A stretch of DNA of 49,481 nt from Bacteroidales bacterium (GCA_014860575.1 JACZJK010000065.1:1-49481), one strand, 5' to 3'; positions 15,536 to 25,206 are shown, counted from the first letter of the stretch. The notes: generated by a model from the sequence alone, not told the origin. Numbers and translations: made by a program.

Positions 15536-15543
15536 TAGATTTG
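15536..15543 (+). promoter_or_regulatory. Candidate -7 box for nth
   Basis: TAGATTTG matches TAnnTTTG and lies 19 bases before the chosen ATG. No TTG is found 19-20 bases upstream, so the evidence is partial. Confidence 0.45.
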
Positions 15544-15561
15544 TGTTTTAATAATAATGTC

Positions 15562-16215
15562 ATGACCAAGGTTTCAATAAAAGACCGTTTCCGATACATC
15601 CTGGAATACTTCCAGAAAAACCAACCCATAGCTGAAACTGAACTGCACTTCCAAAGCCCTTATGAATTGATAGTTGCAGTAATCTTATCAGCGCAATGTA
15701 CTGATAAGCGTGTAAATACAATTACTCCCCAATTTTTCAGGCTTTTCCCGGATGCATTATCGCTAGCCCAAGCCACTCAGGAACAGGTTTATGAGTTGAT
15801 TAAAAGTTGTTCATATCCTAACAACAAAGCCAGAAACCTTATCGGTATGGCCAAAACATTGGAGGAAGAGTTTCATGGAATTGTTCCTTCTGAAGTTGAT
15901 GAACTGCAAAAGTTACCGGGGGTCGGTCGAAAAACAGCCAATGTTATAGCCTCTGTTGTTTTCAACAAACCTGCGCTGGCTATTGATACGCATGTCTTCA
16001 GGGTAGCAGCACGTTTGGGTCTGACCACCAATGCAAAGAATCCTCTCCAGGCCGAAATGCAATTGATAAAACACATTCCTGAGGAATTGATCCCAATTGC
16101 CCATCACTGGCTCATTCTTCATGGCCGCTATGTTTGTATTGCCCGTAAACCAAAATGCCAAGAGTGCCCGCTTACTGCCTGGTGCAGGTTTTATGAGAAT
16201 AATAGGGCGATTTAG
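15562..16215 (+). CDS. nth: Endonuclease III
   Basis: A base-excision repair DNA glycosylase/AP lyase of 217 residues acting on oxidised pyrimidines. The helix-hairpin-helix LPGVGRKTANVIAS lies near residue 115, with the catalytic lysine in GVGRKTA, followed by the conserved aspartate in AIDTHVFRVA. The C-terminal [4Fe-4S] motif CIARKPKCQECPLTAWC gives the Cys-x6-Cys-x2-Cys-x5-Cys spacing of the family. A TTG start at 15541 could add seven residues, but the ATG at 15562 fits the family's N-terminus (KDRFRYILEYF). The gene is monocistronic. Confidence 0.97.
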   Translation: MTKVSIKDRFRYILEYFQKNQPIAETELHFQSPYELIVAVILSAQCTDKRVNTITPQFFRLFPDALSLAQATQEQVYELIKSCSYPNNKARNLIGMAKTLEEEFHGIVPSEVDELQKLPGVGRKTANVIASVVFNKPALAIDTHVFRVAARLGLTTNAKNPLQAEMQLIKHIPEELIPIAHHWLILHGRYVCIARKPKCQECPLTAWCRFYENNRAI

Positions 16216-16358
16216 TTACATTTTAAGGTTATCACTGCAGCTGATAACTGATGGGATAATGGTGTGATTCGGTTAAATACGCAGAGGTCATTTTCCTCAG
16301 TTTAACATTTTTTATAATAAATTGTTAGTATATATGTAAACATATAAATCTAACGCTT

Positions 16359-17804
16359 ATGAAAAATTTATTCTTTATATTAAGTTTTTGTTTCGTTACC
16401 ATTCAATCCTGGTCGCAGCTTCGACTGAATGTTGATGGAGACGGAGCAGTTAGCGGTAATTTGACTGTAAACCACCTCACGGGTTTAGGGACATACATCA
16501 ACAGTCATTCTCCCTTTAATATTTTCAGCCCTGGTACAGTTGTCCTCAATTTAAGATCGGATAACCCTTTGGTTGAATTTCGCAATAATAACAACGATTA
16601 CCTGGCTTTTATTCAGGCTTTTAACAGTGACCTTTATCTGGCTAACCAGCATAGCGATGGGCGCTTGCTGTTCAGAACCTCAAATATTGACCGCATGACT
16701 ATTGCTGCAAACGGGAGTGTTGGTATAGGTACCACATTGCCCAGCTCGAAGTTGACTATAAATGGCTTTGAAAATGATGGAAATATCGCCGGTCTTGAAG
16801 TACGTTCTGGTTCCCAAAAATTGATTATGGACGGAAATGAAATTGATTGTGCGTCTGGTGGTTTGCATCTTAACTACAACAGCGAAAATGACCTGCTGGT
16901 GCGCACGAGCAATAGAAGAGCTGAAATCACAGTCGCCCATAGCAACGGCAGTGGCCTCTCGAATGGCTTTGCAATCCAACACCCTGGAGGAAACAATGTT
17001 TACTGGACTCTATATTCAACCAACTTTGATGGGAACCTGGAGTTTTATCACAAAGGCACTCTAAAAGCAGAAATTGCTTCCAGCAATGGGGCATATATTC
17101 AGATTTCAGATCGGAGACTGAAGCATGAAATTCAACCCCTGGAAAGTGTACTCAAGCGGGTAGAAAGCTTGAATCCTTCATCATATTTATTCCGGGATCA
17201 GATTTCTGACAGATCCAATCTCGGCTTTATTGCCCAGGAGGTGATGCCTCTTTTTCCGGAACTTGTCTATCAAGGTGGTATCGGAGATACTGAGGAAGAA
17301 ATTTTTATGCTGGATTACTCAGGTTTCGGTGTAATAGCCATCGCCGCTATCCAGGAAATGCTTGCAATGGAAGAAACGCAAAATACAGAATTAATGGCAG
17401 AAAACCAGAAATTGCAAAGCCAGATCAATAGCCTCGTGGATCGGTTGGATCAACTGGAGAGTAAATTGTTGAACTGTTATCAGGGTGAGAGCAACCTGCA
17501 AGAAAATCAGTCATTTAATGAAAATGAATATTTAAGCGAGGATCGGCCTCATCTTGCTCAGAACGTTCCCAATCCATTCAGGGAACGCACCTCAATTGAG
17601 TATTATTTACCCGAAATGGTTCGGAATGCAGAAATTTTCATTACTGATCAGCATGGTAAAATGATTCGTTCTTACCCGCTTAAGCAGACAGGATACGGCA
17701 CACTTACTGTTGAAACTGGTAATCTTCCGACAGGTGCTTATTTTTATTCTCTGGTGATTGGCGGTGTTGTGTGGAACAGCCTTCCGATGATATTGGCTAA
17801 ATAG
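16359..17804 (+). CDS. Secreted S74-chaperone protein with T9SS sorting domain
   Basis: A 481-residue protein with a signal peptide (residues 1-20), an N-terminal beta-rich repeat-like region, and an intramolecular chaperone/peptidase S74 domain from about 246 to 340. The S74 autocleavage motif is intact: SDRRLK with S250 and K255, the serine-lysine dyad spacing known from phage tailspike chaperones. A coiled coil (MEETQNTELMAENQKLQSQI, about 341-370) and a type A T9SS sorting domain at the end (LAQNVPNPFRE ... YSLVIGG) follow. Such proteins trimerise through the coiled coil. The likely role is a surface or adhesin-like fibre, but this is inference. Confidence 0.85.
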   Translation: MKNLFFILSFCFVTIQSWSQLRLNVDGDGAVSGNLTVNHLTGLGTYINSHSPFNIFSPGTVVLNLRSDNPLVEFRNNNNDYLAFIQAFNSDLYLANQHSDGRLLFRTSNIDRMTIAANGSVGIGTTLPSSKLTINGFENDGNIAGLEVRSGSQKLIMDGNEIDCASGGLHLNYNSENDLLVRTSNRRAEITVAHSNGSGLSNGFAIQHPGGNNVYWTLYSTNFDGNLEFYHKGTLKAEIASSNGAYIQISDRRLKHEIQPLESVLKRVESLNPSSYLFRDQISDRSNLGFIAQEVMPLFPELVYQGGIGDTEEEIFMLDYSGFGVIAIAAIQEMLAMEETQNTELMAENQKLQSQINSLVDRLDQLESKLLNCYQGESNLQENQSFNENEYLSEDRPHLAQNVPNPFRERTSIEYYLPEMVRNAEIFITDQHGKMIRSYPLKQTGYGTLTVETGNLPTGAYFYSLVIGGVVWNSLPMILAK

Positions 17805-18028
17805 TACGGGTTCACGATCCGAATTGTAAGTATTATTCCTTTTTGAGATCGTTTAAATTTATAGCTCATCAGTTCGCGTAATAACCCGCCTGGCGAGGGC
17901 TTAAATGCCTGCTAACTTCTAGGAGTGAACTCAATAGTTCCAATTCCTCGTTGTGTTTTACTGTGTTAAAAACAAATCGCGGCATTTTACGTTTAAAGTT
18001 TTGATGTATAACTTAAACAAATACTACA

Positions 18029-18484
18029 ATGACTACGTTGAAACCCGGCGATAAGGCTCCTGCATTTGAATCGCAAGATCAGGACGGAAATCCTGTGAGA
18101 ATTGAAGACTTCAGAGGATCGAAAGTTATCCTTTATTTTTATCCAAAAGACGATACTCCTGGTTGTACTGCTGAGGCATGCAACCTGCGCGACAACTATG
18201 AAGGTTTGTTAAAAAGCGGTTACAAAGTGATTGGTGTTAGTGCCGACAGCCTTAAATCGCACCAGAAATTTACTGCAAAGTATAGCTTACCATTTCCGTT
18301 ACTGCCCGATACTGATAAGAAAATCGCAAATGCCTATGGTGTATGGGGTCCCAAGAAATTTATGGGCAAATCGTATGAAGGAATCAGCCGTACAACATTT
18401 GTAATAGATGAGGACAGCTTTATTTTAAAGGTTTTTGATAAGGTTGATACAAAAAACCACTCCCAACAGATTACGGAGTTATAA
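18029..18484 (+). CDS. bcp: Thiol peroxidase / peroxiredoxin (Bcp type)
   Basis: A 151-residue peroxiredoxin that reduces hydrogen peroxide and organic peroxides with thioredoxin. The peroxidatic cysteine is C46 in DTPGCTAEAC, and the C-terminal partner C51 gives the Bcp-type resolving cysteine five residues later. The start MTTLKPGDKAPAFESQDQDG fits the family length. It lies just upstream of recA but its strong terminator at 18508 separates the transcripts. The 224-base gap upstream holds no recognisable promoter. Confidence 0.93.
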   Translation: MTTLKPGDKAPAFESQDQDGNPVRIEDFRGSKVILYFYPKDDTPGCTAEACNLRDNYEGLLKSGYKVIGVSADSLKSHQKFTAKYSLPFPLLPDTDKKIANAYGVWGPKKFMGKSYEGISRTTFVIDEDSFILKVFDKVDTKNHSQQITEL

Positions 18485-18507
18485 TCTTCTTCTATGAAGT
18501 TGTTTTT

Positions 18508-18531
18508 AAGGCTGGTTCTCCAGCCTTTTTT
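18508..18531 (+). terminator. Rho-independent terminator after bcp
   Basis: AAGGCTGG (18508-18515) pairs perfectly with CCAGCCTT (18520-18527) over TTCT, followed by a T run. A TATCTTTG box at 18533-18540 begins just past it. Confidence 0.92.
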
Positions 18532-18532
18532 A

Positions 18533-18540
18533 TATCTTTG
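18533..18540 (+). promoter_or_regulatory. Candidate -7 box for recA
   Basis: TATCTTTG fits TAnnTTTG and lies 64 bases before the recA ATG, directly downstream of the bcp terminator, so the -33 region falls inside the terminator hairpin. No TTG at the right distance is present. Confidence 0.45.
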
Positions 18541-18603
18541 AGCATCCAAAAAAAAGCTTCAAGAATTTTATAAAATTTTAATAATTAAACAAATAAAACT
18601 GCG

Positions 18604-19614
18604 ATGACCGAACCGAAAGAAGTCAATAAGGAAAAGCTGAAAGCACTGCAGCTAACGATGGATAAGCTCGATAAAGCTTATGGTAAAGGTACCATCATGA
18701 AACTTGGCGATTCTGCTGTGGTAGATATCCCGGTGATCTCAACCGGATCAATTTCATTGGATCACGCACTGGGCATCGGAGGCTTGCCTCGTGGACGCGT
18801 TGTTGAAATATATGGCCCCGAGTCCTCAGGGAAAACAACCCTGGCGTTGCATGCCATTGCTGAAGCACAGCGTAGTGGAGGAATTGCTGCTTTTATTGAT
18901 GCTGAGCACGCTTTCGATCGTTATTATGCAAAAAAACTTGGAGTGGATACTGAAAATCTTTTCATATCACAACCTGATAATGGTGAGCAAGCGCTCGAAA
19001 TAGCCGAAAACCTTATCCGTTCCGGCGCTATTGATATCATTGTTATTGACTCGGTTGCAGCGCTCACGCCAAGAAGTGAAATTGAAGGTGAAATGGGAGA
19101 CTCTAAAATGGGTTTACAGGCAAGGTTGATGTCACAGGCATTGCGAAAGTTGACTGCTACAATCAGTAAAACTGGTTCCTGTTGTGTATTTATTAACCAA
19201 TTGCGCGAGAAAATAGGGGTGATGTTCGGAAATCCTGAAACAACAACTGGTGGCAATGCGCTAAAATTTTATGCATCGGTAAGGATTGATATACGCCGGC
19301 TCACACAGATTAAGGACGGGGAAAACATTACCGGCAACCGTACCAAGGTGAAAGTAGTTAAAAATAAGGTGGCGCCACCTTTCCGCGTCGCCGAGTTTGA
19401 TATTATCTACGGTGAAGGAATTTCCAAAATGGGTGAAATTATTGACCTTGGTGTTGATTTGGGTATAATAAAGAAAAGTGGTTCATGGTTTAGTTATGGT
19501 GAAACTAAACTTGGCCAGGGCCGTGATTCAGTTAAGAACCTCATCTTTGATAACCCTGAGTTAGCCGAAGAACTTGAAAAACTGGTTCGTGCAGCATTGA
19601 AAGAGCAGAACTAG
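18604..19614 (+). CDS. recA: DNA recombinase RecA
   Basis: The 336-residue length and motifs match RecA, the strand-exchange ATPase that also promotes LexA cleavage. The Walker A motif [10 protein letters not shown] is at 71-80. The [21 protein letters not shown] region (L1 loop) and [20 protein letters not shown] (L2 loop) are intact, and the C-terminus is short, without the acidic tail of enterobacterial RecA. No recX follows; the next gene is a TPR lipoprotein. I see no SOS box upstream that I could name. Confidence 0.98.
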   Translation: MTEPKEVNKEKLKALQLTMDKLDKAYGKGTIMKLGDSAVVDIPVISTGSISLDHALGIGGLPRGRVVEIYGPESSGKTTLALHAIAEAQRSGGIAAFIDAEHAFDRYYAKKLGVDTENLFISQPDNGEQALEIAENLIRSGAIDIIVIDSVAALTPRSEIEGEMGDSKMGLQARLMSQALRKLTATISKTGSCCVFINQLREKIGVMFGNPETTTGGNALKFYASVRIDIRRLTQIKDGENITGNRTKVKVVKNKVAPPFRVAEFDIIYGEGISKMGEIIDLGVDLGIIKKSGSWFSYGETKLGQGRDSVKNLIFDNPELAEELEKLVRAALKEQN

Positions 19615-19689
19615 ACAATTTAGGTTTCATCATTCATTATTTTAAAAATATATTAGTACATTATTGCAGTTTTTAGGATCCATCAAGTA

Positions 19690-20718
19690 ATGATTAGATC
19701 AATTCTTTCTTTCCTTCTGGTTACAGGCATGCTGATCATTTTGTCAGGATGCGGTGGAAATTCGGCTGAGCAGAAAAAGGGCAATGAAGAATTACCACAC
19801 GACAAACTCAGTGAGCTTAAACTCAAATCTGAGCAGGAGCCTGAAAATCCAGACATTTTTAATGAATTGGCATTGTACTATCTGGGCAACGATAACTTTA
19901 ATGATGCACTTCATAACATCAATAAAAGTCTTGAACTTGAACCGGGCAATACCAGGTATTTTATTACCTTGTCAGATATTTACCTGATGATGGGAGATGC
20001 TGATCGTGCGCAATTAATCATGTACAAGGCATTAGACCTCGAACCCAATAATGCAGAAATATACGTCAATATTGGCCGCATACAGGTTTATACAGCGGAC
20101 TACACAAGGGCTTATGAAAATTTGCGTAAAGCGCTGGAGATTGACAGCTACAATAGCAAAGCATATTTCTGGCGTGGTTTTGCCAAGCTCGAGAACCGCG
20201 ACACGCTTGCTGCCATCAACGACTGGCAGTTAGCTGTAGCCAATGACCCTGAATCATTTGATGGTTACTTCCAGCTTGGACTTCTAATGGCTGAACGCAA
20301 TGACAGGTTCGCATTTGATTATCTTGATCATGCTTTAAGGCTTGCACCGTCTGAACCCGAACTTCTGTACGATATCGGGATGGCTCTGCAGGAAATTCAA
20401 CGGTTCAGCAAAGCCATTGAGTCTTATGAACGAATTTTGGCACTTGATTCCTGCTTTTATAAGGCGTGGTTTAATATAGGCTACATTAACCTGGTTGAAC
20501 TGGAAGAATTTAACATAGCAATAGAATATTTCAGCAAAGCGGTGAAATGCAATCCTGATTATATTGAAGCAGTATACAATCGCGGGCTTGCATATGAAAT
20601 GCTGGGGCAATTTGATAACGCCCGCAAAGAGTACAGAACTGCCCTTGATGCCCGCATTAACTACCCTAACGCTATAGAAGGGTTGAACCGGCTTGACCAG
20701 ATTCAGTCAGTGCAATAA
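19690..20718 (+). CDS. TPR-repeat lipoprotein
   Basis: This 342-residue protein starts with a lipoprotein signal (MIRSILSFLLVTGMLIILSGC): the lipobox is LSGC with cysteine at about residue 21. It then carries about eight tetratricopeptide repeats from residue 36 onward, recognisable by helix pairs such as NALYYLGNDNFNDALHNINKSLELEP and IYVNIGRIQVYTADYTRAYENLRKALEID. TPR lipoproteins anchor to the outer membrane or cell surface and scaffold protein complexes. The partner is not evident. It ends 6 bases from a convergent Hpt gene. Confidence 0.88.
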   Translation: MIRSILSFLLVTGMLIILSGCGGNSAEQKKGNEELPHDKLSELKLKSEQEPENPDIFNELALYYLGNDNFNDALHNINKSLELEPGNTRYFITLSDIYLMMGDADRAQLIMYKALDLEPNNAEIYVNIGRIQVYTADYTRAYENLRKALEIDSYNSKAYFWRGFAKLENRDTLAAINDWQLAVANDPESFDGYFQLGLLMAERNDRFAFDYLDHALRLAPSEPELLYDIGMALQEIQRFSKAIESYERILALDSCFYKAWFNIGYINLVELEEFNIAIEYFSKAVKCNPDYIEAVYNRGLAYEMLGQFDNARKEYRTALDARINYPNAIEGLNRLDQIQSVQ

Positions 20719-20724
20719 GAGATT

Positions 20725-21111
20725 TTAATTGTATTCTGATCCTATTTCTTTCAGATCCTCAATAACCCTGAGGGATGCTAACCTGAGGTTTTCAATCATA
20801 TCCGTGAGTCTGATGAAATGTGCTTCATCAACGCCAATTGCAGAATTTGCAGTATAATGTTCGTTTAATTCCCTTGCATAGAATTCAAGCTCCTTGGCTA
20901 GCTGCCTGGCCTCCTCAGCGAAAAACTGAGAAAGAACGCCTTTGAGCCCATGCGCTATATTGCGTAAGTTATTAAAGTCTTTCTGTTCAAGCGATTCCTT
21001 AAGGGCATTGAATTTAACAGGATGCTCACTAATATATATATTTATGATCTGATGGATGATTTCTGCATCAAAGTCGGCAAAAACTGAACGGAAAACTTCT
21101 TTGTCTATCAT
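20725..21111 (-). CDS. Stand-alone Hpt (histidine phosphotransfer) domain protein
   Basis: This is a 128-residue helical protein with the Hpt signature RNIAHGLKGVLSQF, in which H54 is the expected phosphoryl acceptor. Stand-alone Hpt proteins shuttle phosphate between a hybrid sensor kinase and a response regulator. No receiver or kinase gene is nearby, so it probably serves a phosphorelay encoded elsewhere. Its start is the ATG at 21111; a good minus-strand promoter lies about 40 bases before it. The C-terminal part (about 85-128) is a helix with no extra motif. Confidence 0.85.
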   Translation of the reverse strand: MIDKEVFRSVFADFDAEIIHQIINIYISEHPVKFNALKESLEQKDFNNLRNIAHGLKGVLSQFFAEEARQLAKELEFYARELNEHYTANSAIGVDEAHFIRLTDMIENLRLASLRVIEDLKEIGSEYN

Positions 21112-21148
21112 GACCGGACGTTTGCGGTGAGGATTGTTACAACGGGTA

Positions 21149-21178
21149 CAAATATAGAGCCTTTTTCATTTGTAGCAA
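21149..21178 (-). promoter_or_regulatory. Bacteroidetes-type promoter for the Hpt gene
   Basis: Minus-strand TTG (21178-21176), 19 bases, then TATATTTG (21156-21149), matching TTG-N19-TAnnTTTG. It lies about 38 bases before the ATG of the Hpt gene. Confidence 0.75.
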
Positions 21179-21239
21179 TTCGTTTATAAATCAATGATTA
21201 CATTGTTACATATAATAACCAGGAGATTATCTGCAGAAC

Positions 21240-23681
21240 CTACAACAATCGGGCAATCTGGTAAAAGGCAAAAGATACAAACCATGCCAGCGATGAAGTG
21301 TAGATGACAACAAAAGCAGGCCATTTCCAGCTTCCTGATTCTTTTTTAATGGCCGCCAACACGCCAACACAGGGGAAGTAAATAAGAATAAACAACATAA
21401 AGCTCATTGCAACAATGCTATTGAACACAGGTTCGCCAGCACGTTCCCCATCGGTATAAACCTGAGATTGAAGCCTGCTGATCAACGATGCTGAGTTGTC
21501 GGTGTCATCAGGGTCATCGAGATATAGAACGCCAAGGGTTCCAACAACCACTTCTTTGGCTGCCACCCCGGTAAGAATGGCCACGCTCATTTTCCAATCG
21601 AAACCCAATGGCCTCATCACCGGCTCTATCATTTTACCCAATTGTCCGATATAGGAGTTTTCCTGCTGTGAATGCTGCAGTTCTAAGTTATTTACTGTGT
21701 TTGGGTCGGAAGAAACTATCTCATTCAATGGCAACGTAGTATTATGCTGCGACGGTCGCGGAAAATAACCTAAGGCCCAGATTATGATTGATGCCACCAA
21801 TATAACACCTGCAATCTTACGAATATATTGTTCAACCCTGTACCACATGTGCTTCAGGATCGAACGTAAAGTTGGAAGCCGGTAGGGGGGGAGTTCCATC
21901 ACAAAAGGGATATCCTGTTTTCTGAATAAAATCCTACTGAAAAGCAATGATGAACCTATAGCAAGGAGGATGCCTGTGAAATAAAGTGCAAACAAAATAC
22001 TTCCCTGGTAACTTACGAAAAATGCGCTTATAAATAATACATAAACCGGCAAACGTGCACTACAAGACATAAACGGATTTATAAGCATGGTAATCAGTCT
22101 GTCGCGACGGCTTTCAATTATCCTTGTTGCCAGGATTGCAGGAACATTGCAGCCAAAGCCCATTACCATCGGAATGAATGATTTTCCATGCAAACCGATG
22201 CGATGCATAAATTTATCCATGATAAACACTGCCCTGGCCATATAGCCGGTATCTTCCATCAATGAGATGAAAAAGTACAGAAGCAAAATATTGGGAAGGA
22301 AAACGATGACACCGCCTACACCGCCTATGATACCTTTAACAAGCAAATCCTTGAACCAGCTTTCAGGCATTCCTGCATTAACGGTTGCAGATAACGCATC
22401 CACACCCCATTCAATCCATTCCATTGGGAATTGACCCAGGCGGAATGTTGCAAAAAACGTCGTGTACATAAAAAGCAGAAAAATGGGAATGCCCCAGTAT
22501 CTGTTTGTGATAAGCTGGTCAATCAAATCGCTGCGCCTGACTTTCTTCTCCGGGCTTGATTTATAGGTCTCCATGATGGCGCCGGAGATGAATCCGTAAC
22601 GGGCATCGGTGATAAGTGATTCGGTATCTTCCTGGATTTCTTTTTCGATCCGGTTAATATGCGACTCTGCAGTTTTCAGGATTACATCAGAATTGTGGAA
22701 CAGTTTAGTGCGTTTCTGAGTGTGTTTGTCTTTTTCAAGCAGTTTAATTGATAGAAAGCGGGGCGAAATATTATTGGTGATAAAATCGTTTTCCCGCACC
22801 TTTATCTTTTCCTGAAGTTCAACAATCGCTTTTTCAAAAGTCTCGCCATAGTTGATATGGATATGGCGGAGTATTTGCTCACGATCTTCATAAACTTCTA
22901 TGATTTTATTGAATAATTCTTTGATCCCTTTGCCTTTTGTTGCTACCGTAGGAACAAAAGGAATCCCAAGCAATTTGCCCAGGGTTTTATAATCAAGTTT
23001 GTCGCCATGACGTTCCAGGTCGTCGTACATATTCAGCGCTACAACAACCTTGATATCCATATCAATCAGTTGCGTAGTTAAATAAAGATTGCGTTCGAGG
23101 TTTGATGCATCGGCAATATTAACTACAACATCAGGCAAATTATCAAAGATAAAATCCCTTACAAATAATTCTTCGGGTGAATAGGCAGTAAGTGAATAGG
23201 TCCCCGGTAAATCGGTGATGATGAATTGGTAATCGCCTAATTTGAACCGTGCTTCCTTGGCATCAACAGTTACACCGCTGTAATTTCCTACCCGCTCACG
23301 GGAATGCGAGGCATAGTTAAAGATGGTGGTTTTCCCGGAATTTGGATTACCGACCAATGCCACATTGATTGTCTTTTCTTTGTGCCTGGCTGTTTCCTTT
23401 AGCAATAGTTCACCAGGAATTCCTTTCAGGCCATTTTCAACATTGGTTATTGCTTCGCTTTCTGAAAATATCTCAATAAGAGCAGCCTCACTGTTGCGAA
23501 GTGATACATTGTAACCCATTACATTATATTCGACGGGGTCTTTCATTGGCGCCCGCTGCACGGCAACAATTTCCTTGCCTGCAATGAAGCCCATTTCGAT
23601 TATGCGTTTCCGGAATGCACCACGCCCTTTGACTTTAGTAATGATGGCTTTTTCGCCAACTTCGAGTTGCAGGAGGTTCAC
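21240..23681 (-). CDS. feoB: Ferrous iron transporter, FeoA-FeoB fusion
   Basis: An 813-residue protein joining an N-terminal FeoA (SH3-like) domain (about 1-75) to the FeoB GTPase and membrane channel, an arrangement usual in Bacteroidetes. The G domain starts at about 104, with G1 GNPNSGKTT (111-119), G3 DLPGT and G4 NMYD. The membrane part begins with LITNRYWGIPIFLLFMYTTFF and carries the gate segments GCNVPAILATR and NPFMSCSARLPVYVLF. FeoB imports Fe2+ under anaerobic conditions, which suits the iron-hungry hydrogenases in this window, though nothing shows co-regulation. Confidence 0.96.
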   Translation of the reverse strand: MNLLQLEVGEKAIITKVKGRGAFRKRIIEMGFIAGKEIVAVQRAPMKDPVEYNVMGYNVSLRNSEAALIEIFSESEAITNVENGLKGIPGELLLKETARHKEKTINVALVGNPNSGKTTIFNYASHSRERVGNYSGVTVDAKEARFKLGDYQFIITDLPGTYSLTAYSPEELFVRDFIFDNLPDVVVNIADASNLERNLYLTTQLIDMDIKVVVALNMYDDLERHGDKLDYKTLGKLLGIPFVPTVATKGKGIKELFNKIIEVYEDREQILRHIHINYGETFEKAIVELQEKIKVRENDFITNNISPRFLSIKLLEKDKHTQKRTKLFHNSDVILKTAESHINRIEKEIQEDTESLITDARYGFISGAIMETYKSSPEKKVRRSDLIDQLITNRYWGIPIFLLFMYTTFFATFRLGQFPMEWIEWGVDALSATVNAGMPESWFKDLLVKGIIGGVGGVIVFLPNILLLYFFISLMEDTGYMARAVFIMDKFMHRIGLHGKSFIPMVMGFGCNVPAILATRIIESRRDRLITMLINPFMSCSARLPVYVLFISAFFVSYQGSILFALYFTGILLAIGSSLLFSRILFRKQDIPFVMELPPYRLPTLRSILKHMWYRVEQYIRKIAGVILVASIIIWALGYFPRPSQHNTTLPLNEIVSSDPNTVNNLELQHSQQENSYIGQLGKMIEPVMRPLGFDWKMSVAILTGVAAKEVVVGTLGVLYLDDPDDTDNSASLISRLQSQVYTDGERAGEPVFNSIVAMSFMLFILIYFPCVGVLAAIKKESGSWKWPAFVVIYTSSLAWFVSFAFYQIARLL

Positions 23682-24056
23682 AGAGTGAAATGTTTTAAAT
23701 CAAGTAAAAGGTTCATATTAGTTTGAAAGTGCTAATCGGATGCCTGAATTTAGCATATAGTGCCTTTTGCAATTTAGAACGGTTTTAAACTGCAAAGGTA
23801 TCGGAAATTTGGAAACATAGCGGGTTTATTCTGATGAAGATTGATAATCCATGGTAATTTCCATTTCATGTATTTATTGTAGTACGCTTAATCTGACAGA
23901 GGGGAGTCATGCAATCCCAATCAGCTATATTTCAATGAGTATAAGAATCTCAAATGTCGTAAATAATGTAGACAGAATGCGGCCGTAATTCATAAAAAAG
24001 TTATAATTTAGCCTTCTCTGATTGTCAATATCGCTAAACTCTTAAAACACTATATT
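23682..24056. other. 375-base divergent intergenic region, feoAB / ilvE
   Basis: No gene is visible. It holds the feoAB -7 box (23793-23800) and an imperfect TAATTTAG box (24004-24011) that could serve ilvE. In the feoAB leader, TGCTAA (23730-23735) and TTAGCA (23750-23755) form inverted arms around 14 bases, a weak operator or hairpin candidate. I saw no Fur box I would trust. Confidence 0.4.
23793..23800 (-). promoter_or_regulatory. Candidate -7 box for feoAB
   Basis: Minus-strand TACCTTTG matches TAnnTTTG, giving a leader of roughly 105 bases before the feoAB ATG. A TTG at the right distance is missing. Confidence 0.45.
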
Positions 24057-25076
24057 ATGGTCAATTTGGATTGGGGTAAATTGCCCTTTGGTTATCAGAA
24101 AACCGACTACAACATTAGAAGTTATTTCCGTAATGGAGAGTGGGGACAACTTGAAATTTCATCCTCAGAATTTATTAGTGTTCATATGGCTGCCACGGCA
24201 CTGCATTATGGACAGGAAGCATTTGAAGGCATGAAGGCCTACAAAGGCCTCGATGGCCGCATCAGGCTTTTCCGATGGGAAGAGAATGCAAAGCGCATGC
24301 AAAGATCAGCTTATGGGATCATGATGCAGGAGCCTCCGGTAGAATTATTCGAAGAAGCTATCTTTAAGGTAGTTCAGCTTAATAAAAAATACATTCCACC
24401 GCATGGCACCGGCGCTTCGCTCTACCTCAGGCCATTGCTTTTTGGCTCGGGCCCAAAAGTTGGTGTTAAACCTGCTGATGAATATCTTTTCATGGTTTTT
24501 GTGACCCCTGTGGGACCCTATTTTAAAGAAGGTTTCAACCCCGTTAGCATTCAGATTGCCCGTGATTACGACCGTACTGCACCCAAAGGTACAGGGCAGT
24601 ACAAGGTTGGAGGAAACTACGCTGCGAGCTTGCGTGCTGGCGAACGTGCTTACAAAGAGGGTTTTGCATCCATACTGTTCGTTGATTCGAAAGAAAAGAA
24701 ATATATTGACGAAGCCGGACCTGCCAACTTCTTTGGCATCAAAGGCAACAAATACATTACCCCGCTTTCTGATACCATTTTGCCTTCCATCACCAATAAG
24801 AGCCTCATGGAACTTGCTGCAGATATGGGACTCGAAGTTGAACGCCGCCCGGTAACTGTGCAAGAGCTTGCAGAATTTGACGAAGTTGGCGCTTGTGGAA
24901 CTGCAGCGGTTATATCACCCATTAAAAGAATTGTTGACCGCGACACCGGACAGGAATTCAAGTACTGCAAAGATGGAATTGCAGGCCCGATTTCTACAAA
25001 GCTTTACAAAAGACTCACTGGAATTCAATTCGGCGATGAAGAAGACAAGTTTGGGTGGATAAGCTTTGTTGAATAA
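24057..25076 (+). CDS. ilvE: Branched-chain amino acid aminotransferase
   Basis: A class IV (fold-type IV) PLP aminotransferase of 339 residues, last step of Val, Ile and Leu synthesis. Family landmarks are the N-terminal HYGQEAFEGMKAYKG (about 46-60), YLRPLLFGSG, and the lysine in GTGQYKVGGNYAAS that binds PLP (near residue 183), followed by YIDEAGPANFF and EVGACGTAAVISPIK. The length and KVGGNYA motif place it in the longer BCAT II-like group found in Bacteroidetes. It is alone on the plus strand, and other ilv or leu genes are not adjacent. Confidence 0.95.
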   Translation: MVNLDWGKLPFGYQKTDYNIRSYFRNGEWGQLEISSSEFISVHMAATALHYGQEAFEGMKAYKGLDGRIRLFRWEENAKRMQRSAYGIMMQEPPVELFEEAIFKVVQLNKKYIPPHGTGASLYLRPLLFGSGPKVGVKPADEYLFMVFVTPVGPYFKEGFNPVSIQIARDYDRTAPKGTGQYKVGGNYAASLRAGERAYKEGFASILFVDSKEKKYIDEAGPANFFGIKGNKYITPLSDTILPSITNKSLMELAADMGLEVERRPVTVQELAEFDEVGACGTAAVISPIKRIVDRDTGQEFKYCKDGIAGPISTKLYKRLTGIQFGDEEDKFGWISFVE

Positions 25077-25103
25077 TGCAGTTTAACTGTGCTGCAGTAT
25101 TAT

Positions 25104-25160
25104 GGGATACAAGCCCCGAGGTACGAGGGGATTGAAGCCCAGTTATTTGGGATGCAGTGA
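25104..25160. repeat. Short degenerate tandem repeat, GGGATnnAAGCCC
   Basis: Three steps starting with GGGAT at 25104, 25128 and 25149 give two full units (24 and 21 bases) and a partial third. The first two share GGGATnnAAGCCC. It lies in the gap after ilvE and is not a typical terminator. Confidence 0.5.
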
Positions 25161-25206
25161 CACGCACGCTGTAAGTGTTGAGTGTTGTGGGTGGGTAATT
25201 TTGGTT

